DNA of 64,000 nt, taken from assembly GCA_963823565.1 (NCBI GenBank), contig CAWGLR010000002.1, positions 62,001-126,000 of the forward strand. Direction: 5' to 3'. Within the stretch, counting starts at the first letter, position 1. The number at the start of each line of letters is the position of its first letter. The position numbers and the translations under genes were made by a program. The DNA comes from RHKX01 sp963823565 (GTDB lineage: Bacteria; Actinomycetota; Thermoleophilia; Solirubrobacterales; 70-9). Below, one piece after another: positions 14,641 to 23,809 of this stretch. The notes under the pieces are model-generated. The model saw only the letters and a program-made list of their open reading frames with translations, was not told where the DNA came from and did not search any database.

Positions 14641-16185
14641 GTGGCGGTGCCCAGCTTGAACCTGACCAAGACCCCGACGCCCGTGGCCGAAGCGCCGACC
14701 GCCGTCGAGCATCCCGCCGAGGGCGGCCGTGAGCAGTTCCTGCGCGCCGCGAGCCGCAGCCATCGACGGTTCATCGACCGCGACCTCGTCCTCGACGCCT
14801 CGATGCTGGCCCTTGCCGCCGTCGCGTCGATCGCGAGCGCCCCCGCGGCCGGGGTCTCGACCGACGTCGTCGCCCTCGTCGTCTTCGCCGTCCTCGTTCT
14901 CGCGGGCCTCGGCCAGGCCGGCCTCTACCGGCCGCGCTTCGCTCCCCACTTCCTCGAGGACGCGCTCAAGATCGTCGGCGTCACCGCGATCGTCGCCATG
15001 GCGATGACCTTCATGCGGGTGCTGATCTTCGACAACCCGCAGGCCGCCGCTCAGGCCGCTCGCGCGTGGGTCTTCGCCTCGACGTACCTGATCGCCGCCC
15101 GCGGCGGCCGTCACCTGATCGAGATGAAGCAGCGGCGGGCCGGCACCAGCGGCCGCCGGACGCTGATCGTCGGCGCCGGCAACGTCGGCCGCGAGTTCGC
15201 CCAGCGCCTGCTCGAGCGGCCCGACTTCGGACTTCGCCCGGTCGCCTTCCTCGACGACGACCCGCTCGAGATGGAGGACCCCGCCGGCGTCCACATCCCC
15301 GTTCTCGACTCCGGCCGTCAGGACGACGCCGATTCGGACATGTTCGGCCCGCGGCTCGAGGAGGCGATCGCGAAGCTGCACATCGCCCACGTCATCGTCA
15401 GCTTCTCGACCACCTCGCACAGCGCCGAGCTCGACCTCCTGCGCCGCTGTCAGGCGATGGGCGTCTCGGTCTCGGTCATGCCGCGCCTCTTCGAGGGCGT
15501 CACCGACCGCCTCGACCTCGAGCGAATCGGGGGCATGGGGATCATCTCCGTTCACCCCACCGACCCCGACGGCTGGCAGTTCGCGGTCAAGTACGGCATC
15601 GACCGCGTCGCGGCGGCGATCGCGCTCATCATCGCCTCCCCCCTGCTCATCCTCGCGGCGCTGCTGACGCTCGCGACGCTCGGCCGCCCGATCATCTTCC
15701 GCCAGGCGCGGATCGGGCTCGACGGCCGCGAGTTCGACGTCCTCAAGTTCCGGACGATGCGGCTGCCGAAGCCCGGCGAGCCGACCGAGGCCGAGGTGGA
15801 GGACCGGATGGCGCTCGGTCTCGGCCCCGGCGGCGTCGAGGGGGCCGATCGCCGCACGCGGGTGGGGACGTTCCTGCGCAAGACCTCGATCGACGAGCTC
15901 CCGCAGCTCTTCAACGTCCTTCGCGGCGACATGTCGCTCGTCGGTCCGCGGCCCGAGCGCCCGCAGTTCGCGCGGATGTTCGACGAGTCGATCTACCGCT
16001 ACGCGGACCGCAACCGCGTCAAGTCGGGGATCACCGGCTGGTCGCAGGTCAACGGCCTCCGCGGCAAGACCTCGATCACGCAGCGGGCCGAGTGGGACAA
16101 CTACTACATCGAGAACCGCTCGGTCTGGCTCGACCTGAAGATCATGGCGATGACGATCCCCGCCGTCCTGCGCCACCGCGAGTAG
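14641..16185 (+). CDS. Polyprenyl-phosphate sugar-1-phosphate transferase (initiating)
   Basis: Starts polysaccharide repeat assembly by moving a sugar-1-phosphate from a nucleotide sugar onto undecaprenyl phosphate (WcaJ/WbaP-like family). 514 residues: N-terminal membrane helices, a CoA-binding-like Rossmann segment (LIVGAGNVGREFAQRL, about residue 176), another membrane hairpin near 320-345 and the C-terminal transferase domain. That domain has RQARIGLDG, LKFRTMR, DELPQLFNVLRGDMS and GPRP. Start GTG 14641, with GTG 14647 or TTG 14656 possible. Its last 44 bases overlap the convergent glycosyltransferase at 16142. The donor sugar is not deducible. Confidence 0.92.
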   Translation: MAVPSLNLTKTPTPVAEAPTAVEHPAEGGREQFLRAASRSHRRFIDRDLVLDASMLALAAVASIASAPAAGVSTDVVALVVFAVLVLAGLGQAGLYRPRFAPHFLEDALKIVGVTAIVAMAMTFMRVLIFDNPQAAAQAARAWVFASTYLIAARGGRHLIEMKQRRAGTSGRRTLIVGAGNVGREFAQRLLERPDFGLRPVAFLDDDPLEMEDPAGVHIPVLDSGRQDDADSDMFGPRLEEAIAKLHIAHVIVSFSTTSHSAELDLLRRCQAMGVSVSVMPRLFEGVTDRLDLERIGGMGIISVHPTDPDGWQFAVKYGIDRVAAAIALIIASPLLILAALLTLATLGRPIIFRQARIGLDGREFDVLKFRTMRLPKPGEPTEAEVEDRMALGLGPGGVEGADRRTRVGTFLRKTSIDELPQLFNVLRGDMSLVGPRPERPQFARMFDESIYRYADRNRVKSGITGWSQVNGLRGKTSITQRAEWDNYYIENRSVWLDLKIMAMTIPAVLRHRE

Positions 16186-17335
16186 CGGCGTCGTAGACCG
16201 CCATCGTCCGGCCGGCGATCGCCGGCCACGAGTACCGCTCCCCGGCCAGGCGGTTGCCGGCCTCGCCGCGCCGCCCGCACTCCTCCGGGCCGGCGGCGGC
16301 CACGTCGCGGAGCACCCCGGCCATCGCCCCGGGGTCGGGGCGGGCGCAGATCCAGCCGGTCTCGCCGTCGACGACCGCGTCGGAGAGCCCGCCGACCGGG
16401 TAGATGGCGACGGGCGTGGAGAAGCCGTAGGAGAGCAGGAGCACGCCGCTCTGACTCGCCTTCTCGTAGGCGAGGACGGTGACGTCCGCGGCGGCGAAGC
16501 ACCCGGCTGCCTCCTCCATCGGCAGGTATCCCTCGCGAACGGTCAGCCGCTCCGCGAGCCGCGGGTCGGCGAGCTCGGCCGCGGCGCGCTCGAGGCCGCC
16601 GATGTCCTCGCCGGCGATCAGCAGCCAGATCCCGGGCGCCTCGGCCGCGGCCCGGGCCGCGGCGCCGATCCCCTTGTCCGCGCGGAGCTGCCCGAACACC
16701 ATCGCGACGACCGCGTCGGGCGGGATCCCGAGGCGCTCCCTCGCCTCGGCGCGGCTGGCCGCGGGGACCGAGTGCGCGAGCCCCGTGTACTCGCCGTGGG
16801 GGATCACGGCCGCGCGCTCGGGCCGGTGCAGCGCCGGGATGTCGGCCTCGGTGTGGACGATAGTCGTCGTCGCCAGCGCCTCCATCAGCCCGCGCACGAT
16901 CCCCTCCGCGCGGCGGCGGGCGAACGTGTTGTGCGGGGTGTGGACCACCCTCGCCCCGGCGAGCCGGAACAGCGCCATCTCGAGGGCGGCGAGCGGGAAC
17001 CAGATGCCGCCCTGGATGTGGACGACGCGGCAGCGGCGGGCGAGCCGGATCGCCCGCGGGAACGTCGCCACCACCGCGAGCGCGTTGACGACCGGGCCGA
17101 GGCGCATGCGGCGGAGCGCGCGGCGCCACGCGCTCGTCGGCCGCAGGTAGTGGATCCACGGGTGGATCCGGACCCCAGCCGCCGGCGGGTAGAGGTGGTC
17201 CGCCGCGGTCACCAGCTCGACCGGCTGACCGAGCTCGGCGAGCGCGCCGGCGAGGGCGAGGGTGTAGTCGGCGACGCCGCCCCGTCCCCCCTCCTCGATC
17301 AGCATCACCGGAGCGTCCCGTGCGGCGGCGTCCAT
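16142..17335 (-). CDS. Glycosyltransferase, GT4 family
   Basis: 397-residue GT-B enzyme. The N-terminal half has EEGGRGGVADYTLALAGAL and VVHTPHNTF; the C-terminal half has the donor site MVFGQLRADKGIG and the E-x7-E type segment LAYEKASQSGVLLLSYGF. It should add a sugar to the lipid-linked repeat at the cytoplasmic face. It is encoded opposite to its neighbours and overlaps the end of the initiating transferase by 44 bases. Acceptor and donor unknown. Confidence 0.87.
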   Translation of the reverse strand: MDAAARDAPVMLIEEGGRGGVADYTLALAGALAELGQPVELVTAADHLYPPAAGVRIHPWIHYLRPTSAWRRALRRMRLGPVVNALAVVATFPRAIRLARRCRVVHIQGGIWFPLAALEMALFRLAGARVVHTPHNTFARRRAEGIVRGLMEALATTTIVHTEADIPALHRPERAAVIPHGEYTGLAHSVPAASRAEARERLGIPPDAVVAMVFGQLRADKGIGAAARAAAEAPGIWLLIAGEDIGGLERAAAELADPRLAERLTVREGYLPMEEAAGCFAAADVTVLAYEKASQSGVLLLSYGFSTPVAIYPVGGLSDAVVDGETGWICARPDPGAMAGVLRDVAAAGPEECGRRGEAGNRLAGERYSWPAIAGRTMAVYDAATRGGAGRRGSSSP

Positions 17336-17386
17336 CGCGGCATCCTATGCGCGGCCGGCGAACCTCCCGGCGGCCGGGGGCGCCGC

Positions 17387-17392
17387 TAGATT
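17387..17392 (+). promoter_or_regulatory. -10 box at the head of the glycosyltransferase chain
   Basis: TAGATT overlaps the first possible TTG start (17391) of the downstream gene. If it is the real -10 box, transcription begins near 17400, at an in-frame CTG, and that CTG would be the start of a leaderless mRNA. Confidence 0.4.
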
Positions 17393-18608
17393 GGGACACC
17401 TGAGCCGGTCATCCGCCGACACGACCCCGCCGGCGCTGCCTCCCGGCCTGACGGGCAGAGACATCGTCTGCGTCGGCTTCGCCGACTGGGACGCGCCGCT
17501 GTGGACGAACCAGCAGCACCTGATGTCGCGCCTCGCCCGCGGCAACCGAGTGCTCTTCGTCGAGTCCCTGGGCCTGCGCCGCCCGCAGCTCTCCCGCGGC
17601 GACGTCGGCCGGATCGGGCGCCGGCTCGCCCGCGGCCTGAGCGGGCCGCGGCGCCGCGACGGGGTGGCGGTGCTCTCCCCGCTCGTCGTGCCGCTGCACT
17701 CCAGCGCCGCGGTGCGGGCGCTGAACGCCCGCCTGCTGCCCGCGCTCGTCCGCCGCGCCGCGCGCCGCGAGGGAATGCGCCACCCGCTGCTGTGGGGCTA
17801 CGTGCCGCAGGCCGAGGTCCTGCTCGACGTCCTCGATCCGGAGGCGGTCGTCTACCACTGCGTCGACGACATCGCCTCCCAGAAGGGAGTCGACGCCGCC
17901 AGCTTCCGCGCCGCCGAGGAGCGCTTCGCCGCGCGGGCGGATCTGGTGATCGCGAGCTCGCGGCCGCTTGCGAGGCGGATGCGCGAGCTCAACGAGCACG
18001 TCCTCGAGGCCCCCAACGTCGCCGACACCGCGCTGTTCGCCACGGCCCTCGAGCCCGGGCCGGTCGACCCCGCCGTCGCGGCGGTCCCGGAGCCGCGGAT
18101 CGTCTTCACCGGGGCGGTGACCGCGACGAAGCTCGACCTCGGCCTGATCGCGGCCGTCGCCGCCGCGCGTCGCGACTGGTCGGTCGTCCTGGTCGGCCCG
18201 GTCGGCGCCGGCGATCCGTCGACCGACGTCAGCCCGCTCCGCGAGCACGCGAACGTCCACCTGCTCGGCGCGCGCTCATACGCCGAGCTGCCCGCCGTCC
18301 TGCGGGGCGCCGCCGCCGGCCTGATCCCCTACGCGCTCAACGACCTGACGACCGGGATCTTCCCGATGAAGGTGTACGAGTACCTGGCGGCGGGCCTGCC
18401 GGTCGTCTCCACCCCGCTCCCGTCGCTCGAGGGAGTCGGCGAGGTGACGATCGCGTCCGGTGCCGAGCCGACGGTCGCGGCGATCGACGAGGCGATCTCG
18501 GGCGACTCCCCGCAGGACCGGGCGGAGCGCTCCCGGGCGGCCGCGGCCCACAGCTGGGACGTGCGGATCGCCGAGATCGCGGCGGCGCTTCGGGAGGCCG
18601 GAGCATGA
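17391..18608 (+). CDS. Glycosyltransferase (GT4-like)
   Basis: About 405 residues, GT-B fold. Features: IVCVGFADWDAPLWTNQQHL near the start, LLWGYVPQAEVLLD, VYHCVDDIASQKGVD, and donor-side ARSYAELPAVLRGAAAGLIP with KVYEYLAAGLPVVST. It resembles teichuronic-acid-type transferases (TuaH-like), which is a family-level guess. The TTG at 17391 lies inside a likely -10 box, so CTG 17400 may be the true start. It opens a chain in which each gene overlaps the next by four bases (here ATGA at 18605). Confidence 0.85.
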   Translation: MGHLSRSSADTTPPALPPGLTGRDIVCVGFADWDAPLWTNQQHLMSRLARGNRVLFVESLGLRRPQLSRGDVGRIGRRLARGLSGPRRRDGVAVLSPLVVPLHSSAAVRALNARLLPALVRRAARREGMRHPLLWGYVPQAEVLLDVLDPEAVVYHCVDDIASQKGVDAASFRAAEERFAARADLVIASSRPLARRMRELNEHVLEAPNVADTALFATALEPGPVDPAVAAVPEPRIVFTGAVTATKLDLGLIAAVAAARRDWSVVLVGPVGAGDPSTDVSPLREHANVHLLGARSYAELPAVLRGAAAGLIPYALNDLTTGIFPMKVYEYLAAGLPVVSTPLPSLEGVGEVTIASGAEPTVAAIDEAISGDSPQDRAERSRAAAAHSWDVRIAEIAAALREAGA

Positions 18609-19729
18609 GCGACCTCGTCGTCTCCGCTTTCACGCCGGCGCTGGGCTCCGGGCAGGGCCTGCGCACCTACGGCATCGTCCGGGCGCTGGCGGAGGCCGGC
18701 CCCGTCGATCTCCTCCACGCCGAGTTCGGCGCCGGCGCCCCATCCCCCGAGTACGCCCTGCTGCCGGACGTGACGCTGCATCCGGTCAAGCCCAGCCGCG
18801 GGGCGCGCCGATCCCTCGCCTATGCGGCCGCGCTGCTCCGGGGGACGCCCGACGATTGGGCCCGCGGCGCCTCGCCCGAGCTCGCGCGCGCCGCGGCCGA
18901 GCTCGCCGGCCGGCCGGAGACCGGGCGGGTCGTCGCCGACGGGCCGGTCGTCGCCGCGATGCTGCTCCCGCTCGCCCGCCGGCGCCCGGCGATCTACAAC
19001 GCCCACAATCTCGAGTCCGCGTTCCGGGCCGGGGTCGAGGGCGGAGGCGAGCGGGCGACCCGTCGCATGGAGCGCTTCGAGCGGAGCCTGCTCGCGGCCT
19101 ACGAGGAGACGTGGATGGCCAGCCCACCCGACGTCGCCGGCGCACTCGCCCTGCTTCCGGGAGCAAGCGTCCGCTACGTCCCGAACGTCGTCGACGTGTC
19201 CGCGATCGTCCCGGTCGCGCCACGCCGGGACCGTGGGCGCCGCGTCCTCTTTCTCGGCGACTTCACCTACGAGCCCAACCGGCAGGGCTTCCGGTTCCTC
19301 GCCAGGGAGGTGATGCCGCGCCTGTGGGAGCGGCGCCCGGACGCGATCCTCGCGGTCGCCGGGCGCGGCCTCGAAGCCGACGCGGGTCTCGACCGGCGGA
19401 TCGAGCTGCTCGGCTACGTCGACGACCTGCCGGCGACCTACGCGACCGCCGACTGCGCCGCCGTGCCGCTGCTCTCCGGCGGCGGATCGCCGCTGAAGTT
19501 CGTCGAGGCGCTGGCGTACGCCCTGCCGGTCGTCGCGACTCCCGTCGCCGCCCAGGGACTCGAGGCGGAGGCCGGGCGCGACTACCTGCCGGCCGAGGGC
19601 GCCGAGGAGTTCGCCGCCGCACTCGGCCGTGCGCTCGACGGAGCCGCCGCCGACGTGGGCGCGGCGGGCCGTAGCCTTGCGGAGCGTGAATACTCGATCG
19701 AATCCCTCGCGCGACGGCTGAGCGCGTGA
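18605..19729 (+). CDS. Glycosyltransferase (GT4-like)
   Basis: 374 residues. N-terminal SAFTPALGSGQGLRTYGIVR is the acceptor-side glycine-rich loop; IYNAHNLES is typical of this subfamily; VLFLGDFTYEPNRQGFRFL and PLLSGGGSPLKFVEALAYAL are the donor-side motifs. ATG at 18605 overlaps the preceding stop as ATGA and its own TGA overlaps the next GTG as GTGA. Likely one linkage step of the repeat unit; specificity unknown. Confidence 0.87.
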   Translation: MSDLVVSAFTPALGSGQGLRTYGIVRALAEAGPVDLLHAEFGAGAPSPEYALLPDVTLHPVKPSRGARRSLAYAAALLRGTPDDWARGASPELARAAAELAGRPETGRVVADGPVVAAMLLPLARRRPAIYNAHNLESAFRAGVEGGGERATRRMERFERSLLAAYEETWMASPPDVAGALALLPGASVRYVPNVVDVSAIVPVAPRRDRGRRVLFLGDFTYEPNRQGFRFLAREVMPRLWERRPDAILAVAGRGLEADAGLDRRIELLGYVDDLPATYATADCAAVPLLSGGGSPLKFVEALAYALPVVATPVAAQGLEAEAGRDYLPAEGAEEFAAALGRALDGAAADVGAAGRSLAEREYSIESLARRLSA

Positions 19730-20736
19730 GCGAAGACGAACGACGAACAGCGGCGATGCTGCTCGCCGGAGGCGGACCGCTGGACGAGTCCACGCTCGGC
19801 GCGAGCGAGGTGCGTGCGCTGGCCCGACCCCGGCGGGTCCCGCCACTTCCGCTCCGGGTCCTCGACCGGCTGCGGCTCGGTCGCGGCCTCGGCGAGCGCT
19901 CCCTCGAGCGGGTCGCCGCCGCCCGGGAGGCGGCGCTGGGCGCGGAGGCCGCCGGCCCGCCGCGCGTGCTCCTCCGCGTGGACGAGTTCCCCAACGTCCA
20001 GGCCTGGGACGAGGCGGGCCCGTTCGGCACCGAGCCGTTCCGGCGCTTCCACGAGATCCTCCACGGCGCCGGCTGCGACTACCTCATCGCGGTGCTCCCG
20101 CGCGTCCCCCGCTCCCCGCTGGATCCGGCGGACCGCGAGGACCGTGCTCTCGGTCAGGCCGAGCGGGAGATGCTCGCGAAGCTCCTTCGCGACGGGGTCG
20201 AGCTCGCCGTCCACGGGCACGACCACCGCACCCGCGACGCCCGCCCCCGGCACCACTCCGAGCTGATCGGCCTCGGCGCTGACGAGCTCGAGGCGCGGCT
20301 CGACGCCTCCGACGCCGTCCTCCGCGAGCTCGGCGCCTCACCGCGCGCCTTCGTCCCGCCCTTCAACCGGTTCTCCGCCGAGCAGTTCCCGGACCTCGCC
20401 CGCCGCTACGAGATCGTCTGCGCCGGCCCCGAGACCGTCATGCAGATGGGCTTCCAGCCGACCCCGCAGGTACGCCGTGGAACGGTCTACGTCCCCGCCT
20501 ACGCCCCGCTGTACGGGCGCGCCCCGCAGGTCCGCGAGGCGCTCGAGGCGCTGGCCGAGCGCGCGCCGGGGATCTGGGCGCCCGTGGTCCTGCACTGGAG
20601 CTGGGAGGCCGAGGACGACGACTACGCCGAGCTCGAGCGGCTGGCGACGACGCTCGGCGAGCTCACCGTGCCCTGGCAGTCGCTGATCGATGCAGCGGCC
20701 CCCGAGGACGCCGAGGCCCGGGCGGTGCGGACATGA
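19726..20736 (+). CDS. Polysaccharide deacetylase-like protein (DUF2334 type)
   Basis: 336 residues, NodB-like fold without signal peptide. Putative metal ligands are Asp in LLRVDEFPN (about residue 86) and HGHDH (about residue 165), and FVPPFNRFS matches the substrate-groove segment of the family. It may deacetylate or otherwise act on a sugar precursor inside the cell, or be an inactive relative. GTG start overlaps the upstream TGA, and its TGA overlaps the next ATG, so it belongs to the glycosyltransferase chain. Confidence 0.75.
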   Translation: MSEDERRTAAMLLAGGGPLDESTLGASEVRALARPRRVPPLPLRVLDRLRLGRGLGERSLERVAAAREAALGAEAAGPPRVLLRVDEFPNVQAWDEAGPFGTEPFRRFHEILHGAGCDYLIAVLPRVPRSPLDPADREDRALGQAEREMLAKLLRDGVELAVHGHDHRTRDARPRHHSELIGLGADELEARLDASDAVLRELGASPRAFVPPFNRFSAEQFPDLARRYEIVCAGPETVMQMGFQPTPQVRRGTVYVPAYAPLYGRAPQVREALEALAERAPGIWAPVVLHWSWEAEDDDYAELERLATTLGELTVPWQSLIDAAAPEDAEARAVRT

Positions 20737-21911
20737 AGATCGTCAGCGTTCTCACGTCGGAGGCCACGGGCGGGGCCGAGTTCGCGTCGCAGTGGCTGCT
20801 CGACGCGATGGCCCGGCGCGGCCACGAGACCGTCCAGCTCACCGACCAGCCGCCGCTGGCCGAGGGCTCGCCGACGCGCCGGGTCCCGATCGACCTCGGG
20901 CCGAAGCTCTCGACGCGGACTTACGCGCGACTCGGCGCGACCTGGCCCTTCCTCGCCCGCCGGCTGCGCTCGGCCCTCGCCGCCGAGGCACCCTACGACG
21001 TTCTCCTCGTGCACTTCAAGAAGGAGCAGCTGCTGGTCCCGACCCTCCCCCGCTCGCTCCGCGCGACCACGGTTTGGGCCGAATGGGGACCGGTGCCGTT
21101 CCAGATGCGCGTCGGCGCGGCCGGGCGCGCCTACGCCGCGGCGGGGCGTCGCGCCGACCTCGTCGTCGCCGTCTCCGAGCCGACCCGCGACTCGATCTGC
21201 GACGCCGGGATCGACGCGGACAAGGTCGCCGTCCTGCCGAACGCCGTTCGCACCGACGAGGCCCGGTTCCGCCCCGAGGGGCGCGTGCGCGTGCGGGCCG
21301 AGCTCGGCATTCCCGCCGATGCCTTCGTCGTCGGCTGCGTCTCTCGCCTGCACCCGAAGAAGCGCAACGACGTGATCGTCGACGCGGTCGCGCGGCTCGG
21401 GAGCGACGTGCACCTGATCGTCGCCGGCGAGGGCGAGTGCGAGGAGGCCCTGCGGCGGCGCGCGGCGGAGCTCGGCGGTCGCGCGCACTTCATCCCGACG
21501 CCGGGCGAGCGCATGGCCGAGGTCGTCTCGGCGTTCGACGTGTCCGCGTTCGGCCCCAGTCCGACCGAGGGCCATCCCCTGGCCGTCGTGATCTCGATGC
21601 TCGCCGAGCGGCCCTGCCTGGCAACCGGCCCCGAGGGCGTGGCCGACCTGATCGACGAGGAGGTCGGCGGCATCGCCTCGCCGACCGATGACCCCAGCGC
21701 GTTCGCCCATCTGATCGCCGAGCGGGCGGCCGACGCGCGCGGCGGGCGCGAGATGGGCAGGCGGGCGCGGGAACGGGCGCGGGCCCGCTTTGACGCCGAG
21801 GTCGTCGCCGAGCGCTTCGAGGAGCTCATCGCCGCATCGCGGCGCGATGCAATCCATCGTGTCCCGCCTCCAGCCGGGAGCGCATCGGGCCGATGGACCG
21901 CCGAACGATGA
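20733..21911 (+). CDS. Glycosyltransferase, GT4 family, paralog A
   Basis: 392 residues starting MKIVSVLTSEATGGAEFASQ. Shared with the next gene are LVHFKKEQLL, VWAEWGPVPFQMR, SRLHPKKRNDVIV, AHFIPTPGERMAEV and FGPSPTEGHPLAV, the last being the donor E-x7-E region. Strong similarity over the full length marks a tandem duplication with paralog B at 21908. Its C-terminal about 20 residues (HRVPPPAGSASG) have no counterpart. ATGA overlaps at both ends. Confidence 0.88.
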   Translation: MKIVSVLTSEATGGAEFASQWLLDAMARRGHETVQLTDQPPLAEGSPTRRVPIDLGPKLSTRTYARLGATWPFLARRLRSALAAEAPYDVLLVHFKKEQLLVPTLPRSLRATTVWAEWGPVPFQMRVGAAGRAYAAAGRRADLVVAVSEPTRDSICDAGIDADKVAVLPNAVRTDEARFRPEGRVRVRAELGIPADAFVVGCVSRLHPKKRNDVIVDAVARLGSDVHLIVAGEGECEEALRRRAAELGGRAHFIPTPGERMAEVVSAFDVSAFGPSPTEGHPLAVVISMLAERPCLATGPEGVADLIDEEVGGIASPTDDPSAFAHLIAERAADARGGREMGRRARERARARFDAEVVAERFEELIAASRRDAIHRVPPPAGSASGRWTAER

Positions 21912-23032
21912 AGATCGTCAGCGTCCTCACCTCCAACGCGCTCGGCGGCGCCGAGTTCGCCGCCGTCGAGATGCTCGACGCGCTCGCCGAGCGCGGCCAC
22001 GAGACGGTCCTGCTCACCGACCAGCCCGGGATCGGCCGCGACACCGCGGTCCGCGTCGGCTCGGTCGCTCTCGGGCCGAAGCTCTCGCGCACGACCTGGC
22101 TGCGCCTCGGCGCGACGTGGCCCCGCTATGTCCGCCGGCTGCGACGGGCGCTCGAGGCGGAGGCCCCCTTCGACGTGCTGATCGTCCATTACAAGAAGGA
22201 GCAGCTGCTTGCCGGCGCCCTCCCTCCGGAGCTCCGCCGGACGGTCGTCTGGGCCGAGTGGGGACCGGTGCCGTTCCCGATGCGCCGCGGGCTGCCGCGG
22301 GCCGCCTACCTGCGCGCCGCTCGGCGGGCAACCCTGGTCATGGCCGTCTCGGAGGGGACCCGCCAGTCGCTGGTCGACGTCGGCGTCCCGGCGGAGAGGG
22401 TCGTGGTCGTGCCGAACGTCGTGCGCACCGACGAGATCACCTTCAGCGCCTCCGGCCGCGAGCAAGTTCGCGCCGACCTCGGCATCCCGGCCGACGCCTT
22501 CGTGGTCGGCTGCATCTCGCGCCTGCACCCGAAGAAGCGCAACGACGTCGTCGTCTCGGCGATGGAGCTGATCGATCCCTCCTGCCACCTGATCCTCGCC
22601 GGCGACGGCGAGACCGAGGCCGAGCTACGGGCGCAGGCCGAGCCGCTCGGCGACCGCGCCCACTTCATCCCGACCCCGCAAGGGTACGTCGCCGACGTCC
22701 TCTCGGCCTTCGACGTCTCGGTCTTCTGCCCGAGCCCGACCGAGGGGGCGCCGCGGGCGGTGATCCTCGCGATGCTGGCCGAGCGCCCGTGCCTGTCCAC
22801 GGGAGCCGAGGGCGTCGCCGACATGATCGATCCCTCGATCGGGGGGATCGCGGCGAGGGAGAACGACCCCGAGGCCCTCGCCGAGCTGATCCGCCCCCAC
22901 ATCGGCGATCCCGAGCTCGGCTCGCGGCAGGGACGGGCCGCGCGCGAGCGCGCGGTCGAGCGCTACAGCGCGCCCGTGGTCGCGCAGCGTGTCGAGGAGC
23001 TCTTCGACCGCGCTCGCGGGAGCCGCCCGTGA
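21908..23032 (+). CDS. Glycosyltransferase, GT4 family, paralog B
   Basis: 374 residues starting MKIVSVLTSNALGGAEFAAV. It is collinear with paralog A: LIVHYKKEQLLAG, VWAEWGPVPFPMR, SRLHPKKRNDVVV, AHFIPTPQGYVADV and FCPSPTEGAPRAV. ATG at 21908 is chosen over ATG 21893 because it matches the paralog start exactly and overlaps the upstream stop as ATGA. The two copies probably add similar sugars at successive positions. Confidence 0.88.
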   Translation: MKIVSVLTSNALGGAEFAAVEMLDALAERGHETVLLTDQPGIGRDTAVRVGSVALGPKLSRTTWLRLGATWPRYVRRLRRALEAEAPFDVLIVHYKKEQLLAGALPPELRRTVVWAEWGPVPFPMRRGLPRAAYLRAARRATLVMAVSEGTRQSLVDVGVPAERVVVVPNVVRTDEITFSASGREQVRADLGIPADAFVVGCISRLHPKKRNDVVVSAMELIDPSCHLILAGDGETEAELRAQAEPLGDRAHFIPTPQGYVADVLSAFDVSVFCPSPTEGAPRAVILAMLAERPCLSTGAEGVADMIDPSIGGIAARENDPEALAELIRPHIGDPELGSRQGRAARERAVERYSAPVVAQRVEELFDRARGSRP

Positions 23033-23772
23033 TCCGGCAGCGGGTGCTGGCCGCCGCCAGGGCCGCGGGGATGGAGCCCGCGCTGCGGAGCACGCAGCGT
23101 GCCCTGCTGGGGCGGGCGCAGCGGCGCAACCTCCGCGATGACGAGCACCTCGCCGCGATCCTCGCCGCGATCCTGCGTCACGACTCCAACTGCGTCGACG
23201 CCGGCGCCAACGTCGGCGACGTCCTCGCCCACATCGCCCGCCTCGCCCCTACGGGATCTCATCTCGCGGTCGAGCCGCTGCCGGAGCTCGCCGCGGCGCT
23301 GGAGGAGCGGCACCCCGGCGTCGAGGTCGAGTGTTGCGCCCTCGCCGACCGCGACGGCGAGGAGACGTTCTACCGGCACACGGACGCGCCCTCCCGCAGC
23401 AGCCTGCGCCGCGGAGACGAGGAGGAGCGCAGCATGGTCGCCCTCCGCACGTCCGTGCGGCGGCTCGACGACCTGGTCCCGCGCGATCGCGACGTCGCGT
23501 TCGTCAAGATCGACGTCGAGGGCGCCGAGGAAGGCGTCCTGCGGGGCGCGATGGAGACGCTGAGCCGCTGCCGGCCGCTCGTCGCGATCGAGCACGGCGC
23601 CGCGGCCGTGCGCTCCTTCGGGACCAGCCACCGCACCATCCACGAGCTGCTGGAGGCAACCGGGCTCGCGCTGTTCGACATGGACGGCCGCGGTCCGCTC
23701 AGCGCCGACGAGTTCGACGAGATCGCGGACCCACCGGGCGACCGATGGAACTTCTTCGCCCGCCCGCTGTGA
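23029..23772 (+). CDS. FkbM-family methyltransferase
   Basis: 247-residue SAM-dependent O-methyltransferase. SAM loop CVDAGANVGDVLAHIAR near residue 61, acidic VEPLPELAAALEERHPG, and the family signature FVKIDVEGAEEGVLRGA near residue 160. In polysaccharide loci such enzymes methylate sugar hydroxyls. GTG at 23029 overlaps the upstream TGA. It is the last gene in the overlapping chain; 37 bases separate it from the flippase. Confidence 0.87.
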   Translation: MIRQRVLAAARAAGMEPALRSTQRALLGRAQRRNLRDDEHLAAILAAILRHDSNCVDAGANVGDVLAHIARLAPTGSHLAVEPLPELAAALEERHPGVEVECCALADRDGEETFYRHTDAPSRSSLRRGDEEERSMVALRTSVRRLDDLVPRDRDVAFVKIDVEGAEEGVLRGAMETLSRCRPLVAIEHGAAAVRSFGTSHRTIHELLEATGLALFDMDGRGPLSADEFDEIADPPGDRWNFFARPL

Positions 23773-23809
23773 GCGCACCCCGGGCCGCGGATCCGGGCGG
23801 CGACCGATC

